A stretch of DNA of 64,000 bases from Erwinia sp050410775 (GCF_050410775.1 NZ_CP191229.1), one strand, 5' to 3'; counted from the stretch's first letter, positions 46,570 to 56,140 are shown. Translations and numbers: made by a program. The notes: a model not told the origin generated them from the sequence alone.

Positions 46570-47322
46570 TCAGGCGCCGCCGGGTGCTGCGCCGCCAAAG
46601 CGACGCTCTCGTTGTGCAAATGCATTCAGTGCACCTTCAAAAACTTGTTCATCAAAATCAGGCCAGAGAACATCGGTAAAAAAGAACTCTGCATAGGCGA
46701 CCTGCCACAGCAAAAAGTTACTGATTCGATGCTCTCCTCCCGTCCTTATTACCAGATCCACCGGCGCCAGCTCATTAAGGCAGAGGTAAGGGCAGAGGGT
46801 ATCTTCCCCGATCTGGTCCGGACGAATCAGACCTTCCTGCACCTGCTCTGCGATTTTTCTGACACCCTGAATAATATCCCAACGTCCGCCATAATTCGCG
46901 GCAATGTTAAGCGTGAGTCCATTATTTTGTTGAGTAAGTTCCTCGGCACGACGAATACGTTCCTGCAAACGTGAATTAAAGCGACCTGTGTCACCAATAA
47001 TCCGCAGACGAACGTTATGCTTGTGCAGGCTTTTCACTTCGCTGTCGAGCGCCCAGACGAAAAGCTCCATCAGCGCCATCACTTCCTGCGGAGGACGATT
47101 CCAGTTTTCGCTGCTGAAGGCGTAAAGCGTCAGCGCGTCCAGCTTATTGCTGACGGCAAAACTGACGGCGCGGCGTACGGATTTCACGCCGGCTTTATGG
47201 CCCGAAATGCGCAGTTTCCCCTGGTTCTTAGCCCAGCGGCCATTGCCATCCATAATGATGGCCACGTGACGGGGGTTTTCCCCCTGCAGGTCATCGGTCT
47301 TGTTTTGATTTTCGGACGACAT
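46570..47322 (-). CDS. uppS: Undecaprenyl diphosphate synthase
   Basis: 250 residues (E. coli 253, also called ispU). The cis-prenyltransferase motif I is HVAIIMDGNGRWAKNQGK with the catalytic Asp; later motifs are AFSSENWNRP and TGGEHRISNFLLWQ with the C-terminal RxG region. It builds the C55 carrier lipid for peptidoglycan and O-antigen. First gene of a uppS-cdsA-rseP unit; a terminator separates it from dxr. Confidence 0.96.
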   Translation of the reverse strand: MSSENQNKTDDLQGENPRHVAIIMDGNGRWAKNQGKLRISGHKAGVKSVRRAVSFAVSNKLDALTLYAFSSENWNRPPQEVMALMELFVWALDSEVKSLHKHNVRLRIIGDTGRFNSRLQERIRRAEELTQQNNGLTLNIAANYGGRWDIIQGVRKIAEQVQEGLIRPDQIGEDTLCPYLCLNELAPVDLVIRTGGEHRISNFLLWQVAYAEFFFTDVLWPDFDEQVFEGALNAFAQRERRFGGAAPGGA

Positions 47323-47384
47323 AACGCGTAATCATTTCCTTTGCTCAGAAATATGCAAGTTTCTGAAATATCTCACCCGCCTGA

Positions 47385-47411
47385 CGCAAAAAAGCCGTGT
47401 TTCACACGGCC
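47385..47411 (-). terminator. Terminator after dxr
   Basis: GCCGTGT (47394-47400) pairs with ACACGGC (47404-47410) around a TTC loop. On the minus strand a T run follows. It ends dxr upstream of uppS. Confidence 0.85.
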
Positions 47412-47510
47412 TGCATTACCGCTTCATCGCATCTGAAATCTTAATTAGCGGCCGGAGACTATATCATCTCCGCTTCCGCCTCACAAATGGCGGCAGGCTA
47501 ATTCGCGGAA

Positions 47511-48713
47511 TTACCGGGCCGCGCTAAAACGCGGCAAACAGGCGGTCGCAACGGCGCGCGCCTGGCGATCGATCTCCAGTACAGCTTCAACGCTGGTCGG
47601 TTCTGGACAGGAGAGCGTCTCCAGCACGGTCATATTAACCGCCGCAATATCGGTAAAGCGAATCTGCGCATCCAGAAATGCCGAGACGGCAATTTCGTTG
47701 GCGGCATTCAGCGCGGTGGTGGCTGACTGCCCTGCTTCACAGGCGTCGATGGCCAGCTTCAGACAGGGATAGCGGGCGTAATCCGGCTCAGCGAAGGTCA
47801 TCGCCCCCATGCGGGCGAAATCCAGCGGCGTGGCGCCTGACTGCACACGCTGAGGCCACGCCATCACATGGGCAATCGGCGTACGCATATCCGGCGACCC
47901 CAGCTGGGCCAGTACGCTGCCATCGCGGTAACGCACCATAGAGTGGATCACCGACTGCGGATGCAGGATCACTTCCATCTGGGCGTCGGCTGCGTTAAAC
48001 AGCCAGCGGGCTTCGATATATTCTAAACCTTTGTTCATCATGGTGGCCGAATCAACAGAGATCTTTCGCCCCATTGACCAGTTCGGGTGCGCGCAGGCCT
48101 GATCCGGCGTCATCTGCGCCAGGTCAGCCAGCGGCGTTTCCCGGAAGGGGCCACCTGACCCCGTAAGGATAATGCTGTCAATGCCATTATCTTCCAGAGA
48201 AGCGTACCCTAACTGTTGCTGGAGGGAAGCAGGCAAACTCTGAAAAATGGCGTTATGCTCGCTGTCAACGGGCAGCAGCTGGGCTTTTGAGGCGCTGACC
48301 GCCTCCAGAAAAAGTTGGCCGCAGGTGACAAGCGACTCTTTATTTGCGAGAAGCACCTGTTTACCCGCCCGAATTGCGGCCAGGGTAGGCATTAATCCTG
48401 CCGCACCCACGATCGCCGCCATAACCTGATCGACCTCATCAAGTGACGCAAGATCGCAGGCGGCCTGTTCACCACTCAACACAACGGTCGCCACGTTCAT
48501 GCTTTTCAGACGAAGTCTCAGCGCCCTGGCCGACGCCTCATCTGACATGGCTGCCCACTCTGGCCGGAACGCCTGACACTGTTCCGCCATTCGCTCAACG
48601 TTACGTCCGGCCACCAGTGCCTTAACGGCAAACAGATGTGGGTTAGCGCGAACAACCGCCAGCGTGCTGGTGCCGATAGAGCCGGTTGAACCGAGGATCG
48701 TCAATTGCTTCAT
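47511..48713 (-). CDS. dxr: 1-deoxy-D-xylulose 5-phosphate reductoisomerase
   Basis: 400 residues from the ATG at 48713 (E. coli 398). The NADPH motif is MKQLTILGSTGSIGTSTLAV; LLANKESLVTCG, PVDSEHNAIFQSLP, GSGGPFRETPL and MMNKGLEYIEARWL hold substrate and metal ligands. It makes methylerythritol phosphate, the first committed step of isoprenoid synthesis, feeding UppS next door. The upstream-extended frame (to 48809) would run through the frr-dxr hairpin and is not conserved. Confidence 0.96.
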   Translation of the reverse strand: MKQLTILGSTGSIGTSTLAVVRANPHLFAVKALVAGRNVERMAEQCQAFRPEWAAMSDEASARALRLRLKSMNVATVVLSGEQAACDLASLDEVDQVMAAIVGAAGLMPTLAAIRAGKQVLLANKESLVTCGQLFLEAVSASKAQLLPVDSEHNAIFQSLPASLQQQLGYASLEDNGIDSIILTGSGGPFRETPLADLAQMTPDQACAHPNWSMGRKISVDSATMMNKGLEYIEARWLFNAADAQMEVILHPQSVIHSMVRYRDGSVLAQLGSPDMRTPIAHVMAWPQRVQSGATPLDFARMGAMTFAEPDYARYPCLKLAIDACEAGQSATTALNAANEIAVSAFLDAQIRFTDIAAVNMTVLETLSCPEPTSVEAVLEIDRQARAVATACLPRFSAAR

Positions 48714-48783
48714 GAGAGTGCTCTGTAGAGTGAACTGAGAAACGGGCCTGCTTGCCGGATTCTTCAGAGAGGAAAGTAAATGC

Positions 48784-48835
48784 AAAACGCCGTAAGACTG
48801 ACCACTCAAATGAACGGTAATCTGTACGGCGTTTT
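48784..48835 (-). terminator. Hairpin between frr and dxr
   Basis: AAAACGCCGTA (48784-48794) is the reverse complement of TACGGCGTTTT (48825-48835), leaving a 30-base loop. On the minus strand TTTT and a T-rich stretch follow. It may act as a terminator after frr, though the long loop is unusual. Confidence 0.5.
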
Positions 48836-48852
48836 ATCGAAGCCCAGTGAAC

Positions 48853-49410
48853 TCAGAAGTCCATCAGCTCCGCTTCTTTTTCTGCCAGCGCCACATCCAC
48901 TTTTTTGATGAAGACGTCGGTCATTTTCTGGATATCTTCCTGTGAACGACGCTCTTCGTCTTCACTGATTTCTTTGTCTTTCAGCAGCGCTTTGACTTTG
49001 TCGTTTGCATCACGACGTACGTTACGCACGGAGACACGTCCCTGCTCTGCTTCACCGCGAACCACTTTGATCAGGTCTTTACGACGCTCTTCGGTCAGGG
49101 CAGGAAGAGGAACGCGGATATCGCTGCCCGCCGAGCTTGGATTCAGGCCCAGATCGGAGGACATGATCGCTTTTTCGACGGCGGCGCTGATGGAGCGGTC
49201 AAACACGTTGATTTTCAGCGTGCGTGAATCTTCTACCGTGACGCTGGCCAGCTGGCGCAGCGGCGTTGCAGAACCGTAATATTCGACCATAATCCCGTCA
49301 AGGATGCTTGGGGAAGCGCGGCCGGTACGGATTTTGCTGATATGGTTTTTGAATGCTTCCACGCATTTTTCCATGCGCGTTTCAGCATCTTTTCTGATTT
49401 CGTTAATCAC
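48853..49410 (-). CDS. frr: Ribosome recycling factor
   Basis: 185 residues, as in E. coli. Family features are the N-terminal helix (MINEIRKDAETRMEKCVEAF) and KIRTGRASPSILDGIMVEYYG, followed by the C-terminal helices. With EF-G it splits the post-termination ribosome. It follows pyrH after 139 bases on the same strand. Confidence 0.97.
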   Translation of the reverse strand: MINEIRKDAETRMEKCVEAFKNHISKIRTGRASPSILDGIMVEYYGSATPLRQLASVTVEDSRTLKINVFDRSISAAVEKAIMSSDLGLNPSSAGSDIRVPLPALTEERRKDLIKVVRGEAEQGRVSVRNVRRDANDKVKALLKDKEISEDEERRSQEDIQKMTDVFIKKVDVALAEKEAELMDF

Positions 49411-49549
49411 GTTGGAACCCTTGGATTCTGATTGAAATACCCGACCCTGTGCAGCCGGGCCGGTTTCAAATAAGCGTCGTTGTTTCTGAGTGTAGCGCGT
49501 TAATGCACCGCGAAGGCAGAATATACTCTATTTTACGCCCCGACAGATA

Positions 49550-50275
49550 TTATTGCGTAATGAGAGTGCCTTCTTTTTCACCCATTACCACGCGGCGGAG
49601 CGCACCCGGCTTATTCATATTAAACACGCGGATAGGCAGTTTATGGTCACGAGCCAGCGTGAACGCGGCAAGATCCATTACCTTCAGCTCTTTATCCAGT
49701 ACGTCAGTGTAGCTGATCTGATCGTAGAGCGTCGCATCCGGGTTTTTAACCGGATCGGCTGAATAAACGCCGTCTACTTTGGTGGCCTTCAGCACCACGT
49801 CCGCTTCAATTTCAATGCCGCGCAGGCAGGCGGCCGAATCGGTGGTAAAGAACGGGTTACCGGTACCGGCAGAGAAAATCACCACGCGGTTGTTGCGCAG
49901 CAGGCTGATCGCCTCTGCCCAGCTGTAGTTATCACAGACGCCGTTAAGCGGGATCGCGGACATCAGGCGGGCGTTCACATAGGCACGGTGCAGCGCATCG
50001 CGCATCGCCAGACCGTTCATCACGGTCGCCAGCATGCCCATATGGTCGCCAACGACGCGATTCATTCCAGCCTGCGCAAGGCCGGCGCCACGGAACAGAT
50101 TACCACCACCGATAACCACCCCCACCTGAATGCCCAGTTCTACCAGCTCTTTGATCTCCTGAGCCATACGATCCAGCACGCTTGCATCAATACCGAAGCC
50201 TTCGGCACCTTGCAGAGCTTCGCCGCTCAGTTTCAGCAGGATACGTTGATAAACAGGTTTTGCATTGGTCGCCAT
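49550..50275 (-). CDS. pyrH: UMP kinase
   Basis: 241 residues, as in E. coli. An amino-acid-kinase fold enzyme: YQRILLKLSGEALQG at the N-terminus, GVVIGGGNLFRGAGLAQ, and FSAGTGNPFFTTDSAA. It phosphorylates UMP and is feedback-inhibited by UTP. It lies downstream of tsf behind a terminator. Confidence 0.97.
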   Translation of the reverse strand: MATNAKPVYQRILLKLSGEALQGAEGFGIDASVLDRMAQEIKELVELGIQVGVVIGGGNLFRGAGLAQAGMNRVVGDHMGMLATVMNGLAMRDALHRAYVNARLMSAIPLNGVCDNYSWAEAISLLRNNRVVIFSAGTGNPFFTTDSAACLRGIEIEADVVLKATKVDGVYSADPVKNPDATLYDQISYTDVLDKELKVMDLAAFTLARDHKLPIRVFNMNKPGALRRVVMGEKEGTLITQ

Positions 50276-50390
50276 GGTGTTTTTTCCTGGATGGTTGCTA
50301 CGATATGAGGAGTTAAATCTGATCTATCATCCTCTTAGCGTCATAGAAAAGCTATTGGGATGAGACTGAAAATAGCGGGCGCAAAGCGCA

Positions 50391-50421
50391 GACAAAAAAG
50401 AACCGCCGATTGGCGGTTCTT
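50391..50421 (-). terminator. Terminator after tsf
   Basis: AGAACCGCC (50399-50407) pairs with GGCGGTTCT (50412-50420) around AATC on the minus strand, followed by TTTTTTG. It ends the rpsB-tsf transcript ahead of pyrH. Confidence 0.9.
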
Positions 50422-50429
50422 ATCAGGCA

Positions 50430-51281
50430 TTAAGACTGCTTGGACATCGCCGCAACTTCTGCTGCGAAATCGGTTGTCGCTTTCTCGATGCCTTCACCCA
50501 CTTCAAAGCGGATGAAGTTAGTCACGTCTGCATTTTTCTCTTTCAGCAGCTGACCAACGGTTTTGCTCGGGTCGATAACGAAAGGCTGACCGGTCAGAGA
50601 AACTTCGCCGGTGAATTTCTTCATGCGGCCTTCAACCATTTTCTCTGCGATTTCTTTCGGCTTGCCGGACTGCATAGCGATGTCCAGCTGAACCTGGTAC
50701 TCTTTCTCTACGACGTCGGCAGAAACATCTTCTGGCTTAACGAATTCTGGCTTGCTTGCCGCGACGTGCATCGCCAGCTGCTTAACCAGTTCTTCGTCTG
50801 CGCTTTTAGCTGCAATCAGAACGCCGATACGCGCGCCGTGCAGGTAGCTGCCCAGCACGTCGCCTTCCAGGATTGCGATGCGGCGAATGTTGATGTTCTC
50901 ACCGATCTTGGCAACCAGCGCCACGCGCTCATCTTCGAACTGTGCTTTCAGCACTTCAACGTCAGAGATTTTGCCTGCAACAGCCGCTTCCAGCACTTTG
51001 TCAGCGAATGCCTGGAAACCGCTATCTTTAGCCACGAAGTCAGTCTGGCAGTTAACTTCCAGAATCACGCCGAAGTTGCCGTCGATTTTGGTTTTGATCA
51101 CGCCGTCAGCAGCTACGTTGCCTGCTTTTTTCGCCGCTTTGATCGCGCCAGATTTACGCATGTTTTCGATTGCCAGCTCGATGTCGCCGTTGGCTTCGGT
51201 CAGCGCTTTCTTACAATCCATCATGCCAGCGCCAGTGCGCTCGCGCAGTTCTTTTACCAGAGCAGCAGTAATATCAGCCAT
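50430..51281 (-). CDS. tsf: Elongation factor Ts
   Basis: 283 residues, as in E. coli. The UBA-like N-terminus (ALVKELRERTGAGMMDCKKAL) is followed by the TDFVAKDSGFQAFAD motif, which enters EF-Tu to displace magnesium and GDP. It is the nucleotide-exchange factor of EF-Tu. Co-transcribed with rpsB through a partial terminator. Confidence 0.97.
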   Translation of the reverse strand: MADITAALVKELRERTGAGMMDCKKALTEANGDIELAIENMRKSGAIKAAKKAGNVAADGVIKTKIDGNFGVILEVNCQTDFVAKDSGFQAFADKVLEAAVAGKISDVEVLKAQFEDERVALVAKIGENINIRRIAILEGDVLGSYLHGARIGVLIAAKSADEELVKQLAMHVAASKPEFVKPEDVSADVVEKEYQVQLDIAMQSGKPKEIAEKMVEGRMKKFTGEVSLTGQPFVIDPSKTVGQLLKEKNADVTNFIRFEVGEGIEKATTDFAAEVAAMSKQS

Positions 51282-51401
51282 TCTCTAATCCTCGGTTAGC
51301 TCAGCACAGCGGCAGGTCGCGATGAAACGATCCTCGCCTGTGCCTGTTCTCGGGAGAAACATTCTGCCCCGCCGATTGTGACAGCCGGCAAAGCGAATTC
51401 G

Positions 51402-51432
51402 AAAAAAATAAAGGGGCCAACAAAGGCCCCTT
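51402..51432 (-). terminator. Intercistronic terminator between rpsB and tsf
   Basis: AAGGGGCC (51411-51418) pairs with GGCCCCTT (51425-51432). On the minus strand TTTATTTTTTTC follows. It lies inside the rpsB-tsf operon and probably lowers tsf transcription relative to rpsB. Confidence 0.8.
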
Positions 51433-51520
51433 ACAGATTAACATCTGATTTTACCCTTCACCTTCCTCCCTGGGGAGGAAGCGTGTCGGATATAAGGGCT
51501 CTGATTCAGAGCAATCCTTA

Positions 51521-52246
51521 TTACTCAGCTTCGGCGAGGTTTTCTTCAGCCTGCTGAGCCAGATCCTGAGAGCGACCTTCGCGTACGGTAGTCGCTACGG
51601 CGGTCAGGTACAGGTTTACAGCACGGATTGCATCGTCGTTACCTGGGATGATGTAATCTACGCCGTCTGGATCAGAGTTGGTATCAACGATAGCAAATAC
51701 CGGGATACCCAGGTTGTTTGCTTCTTTGATCGCGATGTGTTCGTGGTCAGCATCAACAACGAACAGTGCGTCCGGCAGACCGCCCATGTCTTTGATCCCG
51801 CCCAGGCTGTTTTCCAGCTTGGCCAGTTCACGGTTACGCATCAGCGCTTCTTTCTTGGTCAGCTTGTCGAAGGTGCCGTCCTGAGACTGAGTTTCCAGGT
51901 CTTTCAGACGCTTGATGGACTGACGAACGGTTTTCCAGTTAGTCAGCATGCCACCCAACCAGCGATGGTTTACGAAGAACTGGTCACAGCTCAGCGCAGA
52001 CTCTTTTACCGCTTCGCTTGCAGCGCGCTTGGTACCAACGAACAGGATCTTACCTTTACGGGAAGAGATTTTGGTCAGCTCAGCCAGAGCGTCGTTGAAC
52101 ATTGGTACGGTTTTTTCAAGGTTGATGATGTGAACCTTGTTACGAGCACCGAAGATGAATGGCTTCATTTTCGGGTTCCAGTAACGGGTCTGGTGACCGA
52201 AGTGTACACCAGCCTTGAGCATGTCGCGCATGGAAACAGTTGCCAT
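51521..52246 (-). CDS. rpsB: 30S ribosomal protein S2
   Basis: 241 residues from the ATG at 52246, as in E. coli. It begins MATVSMRDMLKAGVHFGHQT and has the two S2 signature blocks FGARNKVHIINLEKTVPM and NNLGIPVFAIVDTNSDPDGV. It joins the 30S subunit late and is needed to recruit S1. An upstream frame (to 52333) belongs to the leader. In E. coli S2 represses its own mRNA and tsf through that leader. Confidence 0.97.
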   Translation of the reverse strand: MATVSMRDMLKAGVHFGHQTRYWNPKMKPFIFGARNKVHIINLEKTVPMFNDALAELTKISSRKGKILFVGTKRAASEAVKESALSCDQFFVNHRWLGGMLTNWKTVRQSIKRLKDLETQSQDGTFDKLTKKEALMRNRELAKLENSLGGIKDMGGLPDALFVVDADHEHIAIKEANNLGIPVFAIVDTNSDPDGVDYIIPGNDDAIRAVNLYLTAVATTVREGRSQDLAQQAEENLAEAE

Positions 52247-52440
52247 GATTACCTCTATAAAATGTTTGGGGTTAAGCCTCCATGTATCCCATACAACCGA
52301 CCTCTCCGCTGCTGACGCAGGCGTTGAAGGCACCCCGGTGTATGTGTCGATACATGTGTGTTATTTACACATAGTGAGATTTATGCGTTTCCCTGTAAAC
52401 GGACTCACAGAGAATCGTCGGCGCGCTTTATATCATAAAG
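52247..52440 (-). promoter_or_regulatory. rpsB promoter and S2-responsive leader (t44/tff region)
   Basis: On the minus strand a -10-like TATGATATAAAG (about 52437-52426) precedes a GC-rich start region (GCGCGCCGAC) typical of stringent control. The roughly 160-base leader has a hairpin (GTGTAAATAACACA) and the segment ATACATGGAGGCTTAACCCC before the ribosome-binding site AGAGGT. Its sequence resembles the enteric rpsB leader, known as t44/tff in Rfam. Assignment is by similarity from memory. Confidence 0.6.
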
Positions 52441-52575
52441 CAGCCTGTGAAGCCAATGTTTGTTGCCCAGACGCCGCCGCGGACAAACTGCAATTGGCAG
52501 AGCCAGGGCAGGCTGCTAACATTGCTGCACTTCCTCTATTATTGCCGAAATTATCGGCACCTGCGGACAAAATTA

Positions 52576-53370
52576 ATGGCAATTACAATCAAGACCCCTG
52601 AAGAAATTGAAAAGATGCGCGTGGCCGGTCGCCTCGCAGCAGAAGTGCTTGAGATGATCGAAGAGCACGTTAAGCCGGGCGTCAGCACCGGTGAACTGGA
52701 TCGTCTGTGTCACGACTATATCGTCAATACCCAGCAGGCGGTTTCTGCCAGCCTTGGCTATCACGGCTTTCCGAAATCCGTCTGTATTTCGGTTAACGAG
52801 GTGGTCTGCCACGGTATTCCGAGTGATGAAAAAATCCTGAAGGATGGCGATATCGTCAACATTGACGTTACGGTCATCAAGGATGAATACCACGGCGATA
52901 CCTCAAAAATGTTTATTGCCGGTAAGCCAACCATTCAGGGCGAGCGTCTGTGCCGCGTCACTCAGGAAAGCCTCTACCTGGCGCTGCGGATGGTTAAGCC
53001 GGGTATCCGCTTGCGGACGATTGGCCGTGAAATCCAGAAGTTCGTGGAGGCGCAGGATTTCTCCGTGGTGCGCGAGTACTGCGGCCACGGCATCGGCAAG
53101 GGTTTCCATGAGGAGCCTCAGGTGCTGCACTACGATGCCGATGACGGCGGCGTGGTGCTTCAGCCCGGTATGGCGTTCACCATCGAACCGATGGTCAATG
53201 CCGGGGATTACCGTATCCGCAGTATGAAAGATGGCTGGACGGTAAAAACCAAGGATCGCAGCCTCTCCGCGCAGTATGAGCACACCATCGTGGTGACCGA
53301 AAACGGCTGTGAAATTATGACGCTGCGTAAAGATGACACCATTCCGGCCATTCTGACGCACGAGGCGTAA
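52576..53370 (+). CDS. map: Methionine aminopeptidase, type I
   Basis: 264 residues (E. coli 264). The five metal ligands are visible: Asp in VNIDVTVIKD and GDTSKMF, His in CGHGIGKGFHEEP, Glu in FTIEPMVN and Glu in SAQYEHTIVVT. It removes the initiator methionine. The ATG at 52576 matches the family start; the frame is open to 52447 but that part is the divergent promoter region. It diverges from rpsB across 329 bases and is followed by a hairpin terminator before glnD. Confidence 0.96.
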   Translation: MAITIKTPEEIEKMRVAGRLAAEVLEMIEEHVKPGVSTGELDRLCHDYIVNTQQAVSASLGYHGFPKSVCISVNEVVCHGIPSDEKILKDGDIVNIDVTVIKDEYHGDTSKMFIAGKPTIQGERLCRVTQESLYLALRMVKPGIRLRTIGREIQKFVEAQDFSVVREYCGHGIGKGFHEEPQVLHYDADDGGVVLQPGMAFTIEPMVNAGDYRIRSMKDGWTVKTKDRSLSAQYEHTIVVTENGCEIMTLRKDDTIPAILTHEA

Positions 53371-53387
53371 GCACGACGGAAAAGAAA

Positions 53388-53413
53388 AAAACCGGCTGAG
53401 GCCGGTTTTTTTT
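53388..53413 (+). terminator. Terminator after map
   Basis: AACCGGC and GCCGGTT (about 53390-53407) form a hairpin preceded by an A run and followed by TTTTTTTT. Confidence 0.9.
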
Positions 53414-53494
53414 GATCTCAGGCGTCCGGGGGCGCTATTGTCGCAGCAGTCGATCGCTATTTTGTCCCTTTGTGGAGAGAACCAGGAGCACTGC

Positions 53495-56140
53495 GTGACC
53501 AGGACACTGAAAGAGTATGGGCTGACCGATTCGCCCGCTGGCTGGAATAACGACGCGCTGACGCGCGACGTGCTGAAGCAGCATCTGGAGCAATTTCAGC
53601 AGGGTTTGGCTGGCGCGTTTGACGAAGGTGCGGACGCCGAGTCGCTGATTGAGGCCCGGACGCTGTTTATCGACCGTCTCTTGCGCCGCCTGTGGCGCTT
53701 TTTCGGCTTTTCTCGCCAGCAGAATATCGCGCTGGTCGCCGTCGGCGGCTACGGGCGCGGCGAGCTGCATCCCCTTTCGGACATTGACGTGCTGATCCTC
53801 AGCCGTACTCCTCTTTCAGCAGAAAACGCCCAGCGGACCAGCGAGCTGCTGACCCTGATGTGGGATCTGAAGCTGGAAGTCGGCCACAGTGTCAGAACGC
53901 TGGAAGAGTGTCTGCTGGAAGGGCTTTCCGACCTGACGGTTGCGACGAACCTGATTGAATCCCGCATGCTGTGCGGCGACGTGGCGCTGTTTCTGGAGCT
54001 GCAAAAGAATATTTTCAGCGACGGATTCTGGCCCTCCGATCGCTTCTTTGCAGCGAAAATTGAGGAGCAGCAGGCCCGCCACCAGCGCTATCACGGCACC
54101 AGCTATAACCTTGAGCCGGACATCAAAAGCAGTCCCGGCGGGCTGCGCGATATTCACACGCTGCTGTGGGTGGCGCGGCGGCATTTCGGCGCCACCTCGC
54201 TGGATGAGATGGTGGGCTTCGGTTTTCTGACCCAGGCCGAGCGTAACGAGCTGAATGAGTGTCAGAGCTTTCTCTGGCGTATCCGCTTCGCCCTGCACCT
54301 CTCCCTGCCCCGCTACGATAATCGCCTGCTGTTCGATCGCCAGCTCAACGTGGCGCAGCGGCTTGATTATGAGGGGGAAGGTAACGAGCCGGTCGAACGG
54401 ATGATGAAGGATTTTTACCGCGTCACCCGGCGCATCAGCGAGCTGAATCAGATGCTGCTGCAGCTTTTTGACGAGGCGATTCTGGCCCTGGGCGAGGATG
54501 AGAAACCGCGACCGATCGATCATGAATTCCAGCTGCGGGGGACGCTTATCGACCTGATTGATGAAGAGTTGTTTACCCGCCAGCCGGAAGCGATCATGCG
54601 CATGTTTTATACCATGGTGCGCACCCCCAAAATTACCGGCATCTATTCCACCACGCTTCGCCATCTCCGGCATGCGCGTCGCCGTCTTAAACAGCCGTTA
54701 TGTCAGATCCCGGAAGCGCGCACGCTGTTTCTCGCCATTCTGCGTCATCCGGGCGCGGTCAGCCGGGCATTGGTGCCGATGCATCGCCACAGCGTGCTCT
54801 GGGCCTATATGCCGCAGTGGGGGAATATCGTCGGCCAGATGCAGTTTGACCTGTTCCATGCTTATACCGTTGATGAGCATACTATCCGGGTACTGCAAAA
54901 ACTGGAGAGCTTTGCGGATGAAGCAACCCGCCCGCGTCACCCGCTCTGCGTGGAGATCTGGCCGCGGCTGCCCCAGCGGGAACTCCTGCTGATCGCGGCG
55001 CTGTTCCATGATATTGCCAAAGGGCGCGGGGGCGATCACTCCATATTGGGCGCTCAGGATGTTCAGGCGTTCGCCGAACTGCACGGCCTGAACTCCCGTG
55101 AAACGCAGCTGGTGGCCTGGCTGGTTCGCCATCACCTGCTGATGTCGGTGACCGCCCAGCGCAGGGATATTCAGGACCCGGCTGAAATACAGCAATTTTC
55201 CGAAGTTATGCAGAACGAGAACCGGCTGCGCTATCTGGTCTGCCTGACGGTCGCGGATATCTGCGCCACCAATGAAAATCTCTGGAACAGCTGGAAACAG
55301 AGCCTGCTGCGGGAACTCTTCTTTGCGACGGAGAAGCAGCTTCGCCGTGGCATGGAAAACAGCCCGGATCTGCGGGAGCGGGTGCGTCATCACCGTCTTC
55401 AGGCGCTGGCGCTGCTGCGGATGGATAACATTGATGAACAGGCGCTGCATAATATCTGGGGACGCTGTCGCGCAGACTATTTCCTGCGCCACACGCCGAA
55501 CCAGCTGGCCTGGCATGCCCGTCACCTGATGAACCACGATCTGAGTCAGCCGCTGGTGCTGGTCAGCCCGCAGGCCACCCGCGGCGGGACCGAAATCTTT
55601 ATCTGGAGCCCGGACCGTCCCTATCTGTTCGCCACCGTCGCCGGTGAGCTGGACCGGCGCAATCTGAGCGTGCATGACGCGCAGATTTTTACCAGCCGCG
55701 ACGGAATGGCAATGGATACCTTTATCGTGCTGGAACCGGACGGTAGCCCGCTGGCGGGAGATCGTCATGAGATGATCAGACAGGCGCTGGAGCAGGCGAT
55801 TGGCCAGACAACCTGGCAGCCGCCCAGACTGCGTCGCCCCTCTGCCCGCCTTAAACATTTCAGCGTGGAGACGGAAGCGAAATACCTGCCCACCCACACC
55901 GACCGGCGCACCTACATGGAGCTGATCGCGCTGGATCAGCCCGGCCTGCTCGCCAGGGTGGGGGAAGTTTTTGCTGACCTGGGCGTCTCTCTGCACGGCG
56001 CACGCATCAGTACGATCGGCGAGCGGGTGGAGGATTTATTTATTCTGGCCAACAGCGAACGCCGGGCACTGAGTCCGGAATTGCGGGAACTGTTACAACA
56101 ACGGTTGACAGAAGCCCTTAATCCAAACGATAAAGTGTGA
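53495..56140 (+). CDS. glnD: PII uridylyltransferase/uridylyl-removing enzyme
   Basis: 881 residues from a GTG at 53495 (E. coli 890). That start has an AGGAG ribosome-binding site six bases upstream; the frame is open to a TTG at 53438, but it lacks such a site. Domains in order: nucleotidyltransferase (VAVGGYGRGELHPLSDIDV near residue 80, with the catalytic Asp pair), HD hydrolase (ALFHDIAKGRGGDHS near 510), and two ACT domains at the C-terminus. It uridylylates PII when glutamine is low and removes UMP when it is high, controlling glutamine synthetase and the NtrC regulon. Allantoin use genes at 1-3223 are likely nitrogen-responsive, so this may act upstream of them. Confidence 0.95.
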   Translation: MTRTLKEYGLTDSPAGWNNDALTRDVLKQHLEQFQQGLAGAFDEGADAESLIEARTLFIDRLLRRLWRFFGFSRQQNIALVAVGGYGRGELHPLSDIDVLILSRTPLSAENAQRTSELLTLMWDLKLEVGHSVRTLEECLLEGLSDLTVATNLIESRMLCGDVALFLELQKNIFSDGFWPSDRFFAAKIEEQQARHQRYHGTSYNLEPDIKSSPGGLRDIHTLLWVARRHFGATSLDEMVGFGFLTQAERNELNECQSFLWRIRFALHLSLPRYDNRLLFDRQLNVAQRLDYEGEGNEPVERMMKDFYRVTRRISELNQMLLQLFDEAILALGEDEKPRPIDHEFQLRGTLIDLIDEELFTRQPEAIMRMFYTMVRTPKITGIYSTTLRHLRHARRRLKQPLCQIPEARTLFLAILRHPGAVSRALVPMHRHSVLWAYMPQWGNIVGQMQFDLFHAYTVDEHTIRVLQKLESFADEATRPRHPLCVEIWPRLPQRELLLIAALFHDIAKGRGGDHSILGAQDVQAFAELHGLNSRETQLVAWLVRHHLLMSVTAQRRDIQDPAEIQQFSEVMQNENRLRYLVCLTVADICATNENLWNSWKQSLLRELFFATEKQLRRGMENSPDLRERVRHHRLQALALLRMDNIDEQALHNIWGRCRADYFLRHTPNQLAWHARHLMNHDLSQPLVLVSPQATRGGTEIFIWSPDRPYLFATVAGELDRRNLSVHDAQIFTSRDGMAMDTFIVLEPDGSPLAGDRHEMIRQALEQAIGQTTWQPPRLRRPSARLKHFSVETEAKYLPTHTDRRTYMELIALDQPGLLARVGEVFADLGVSLHGARISTIGERVEDLFILANSERRALSPELRELLQQRLTEALNPNDKV

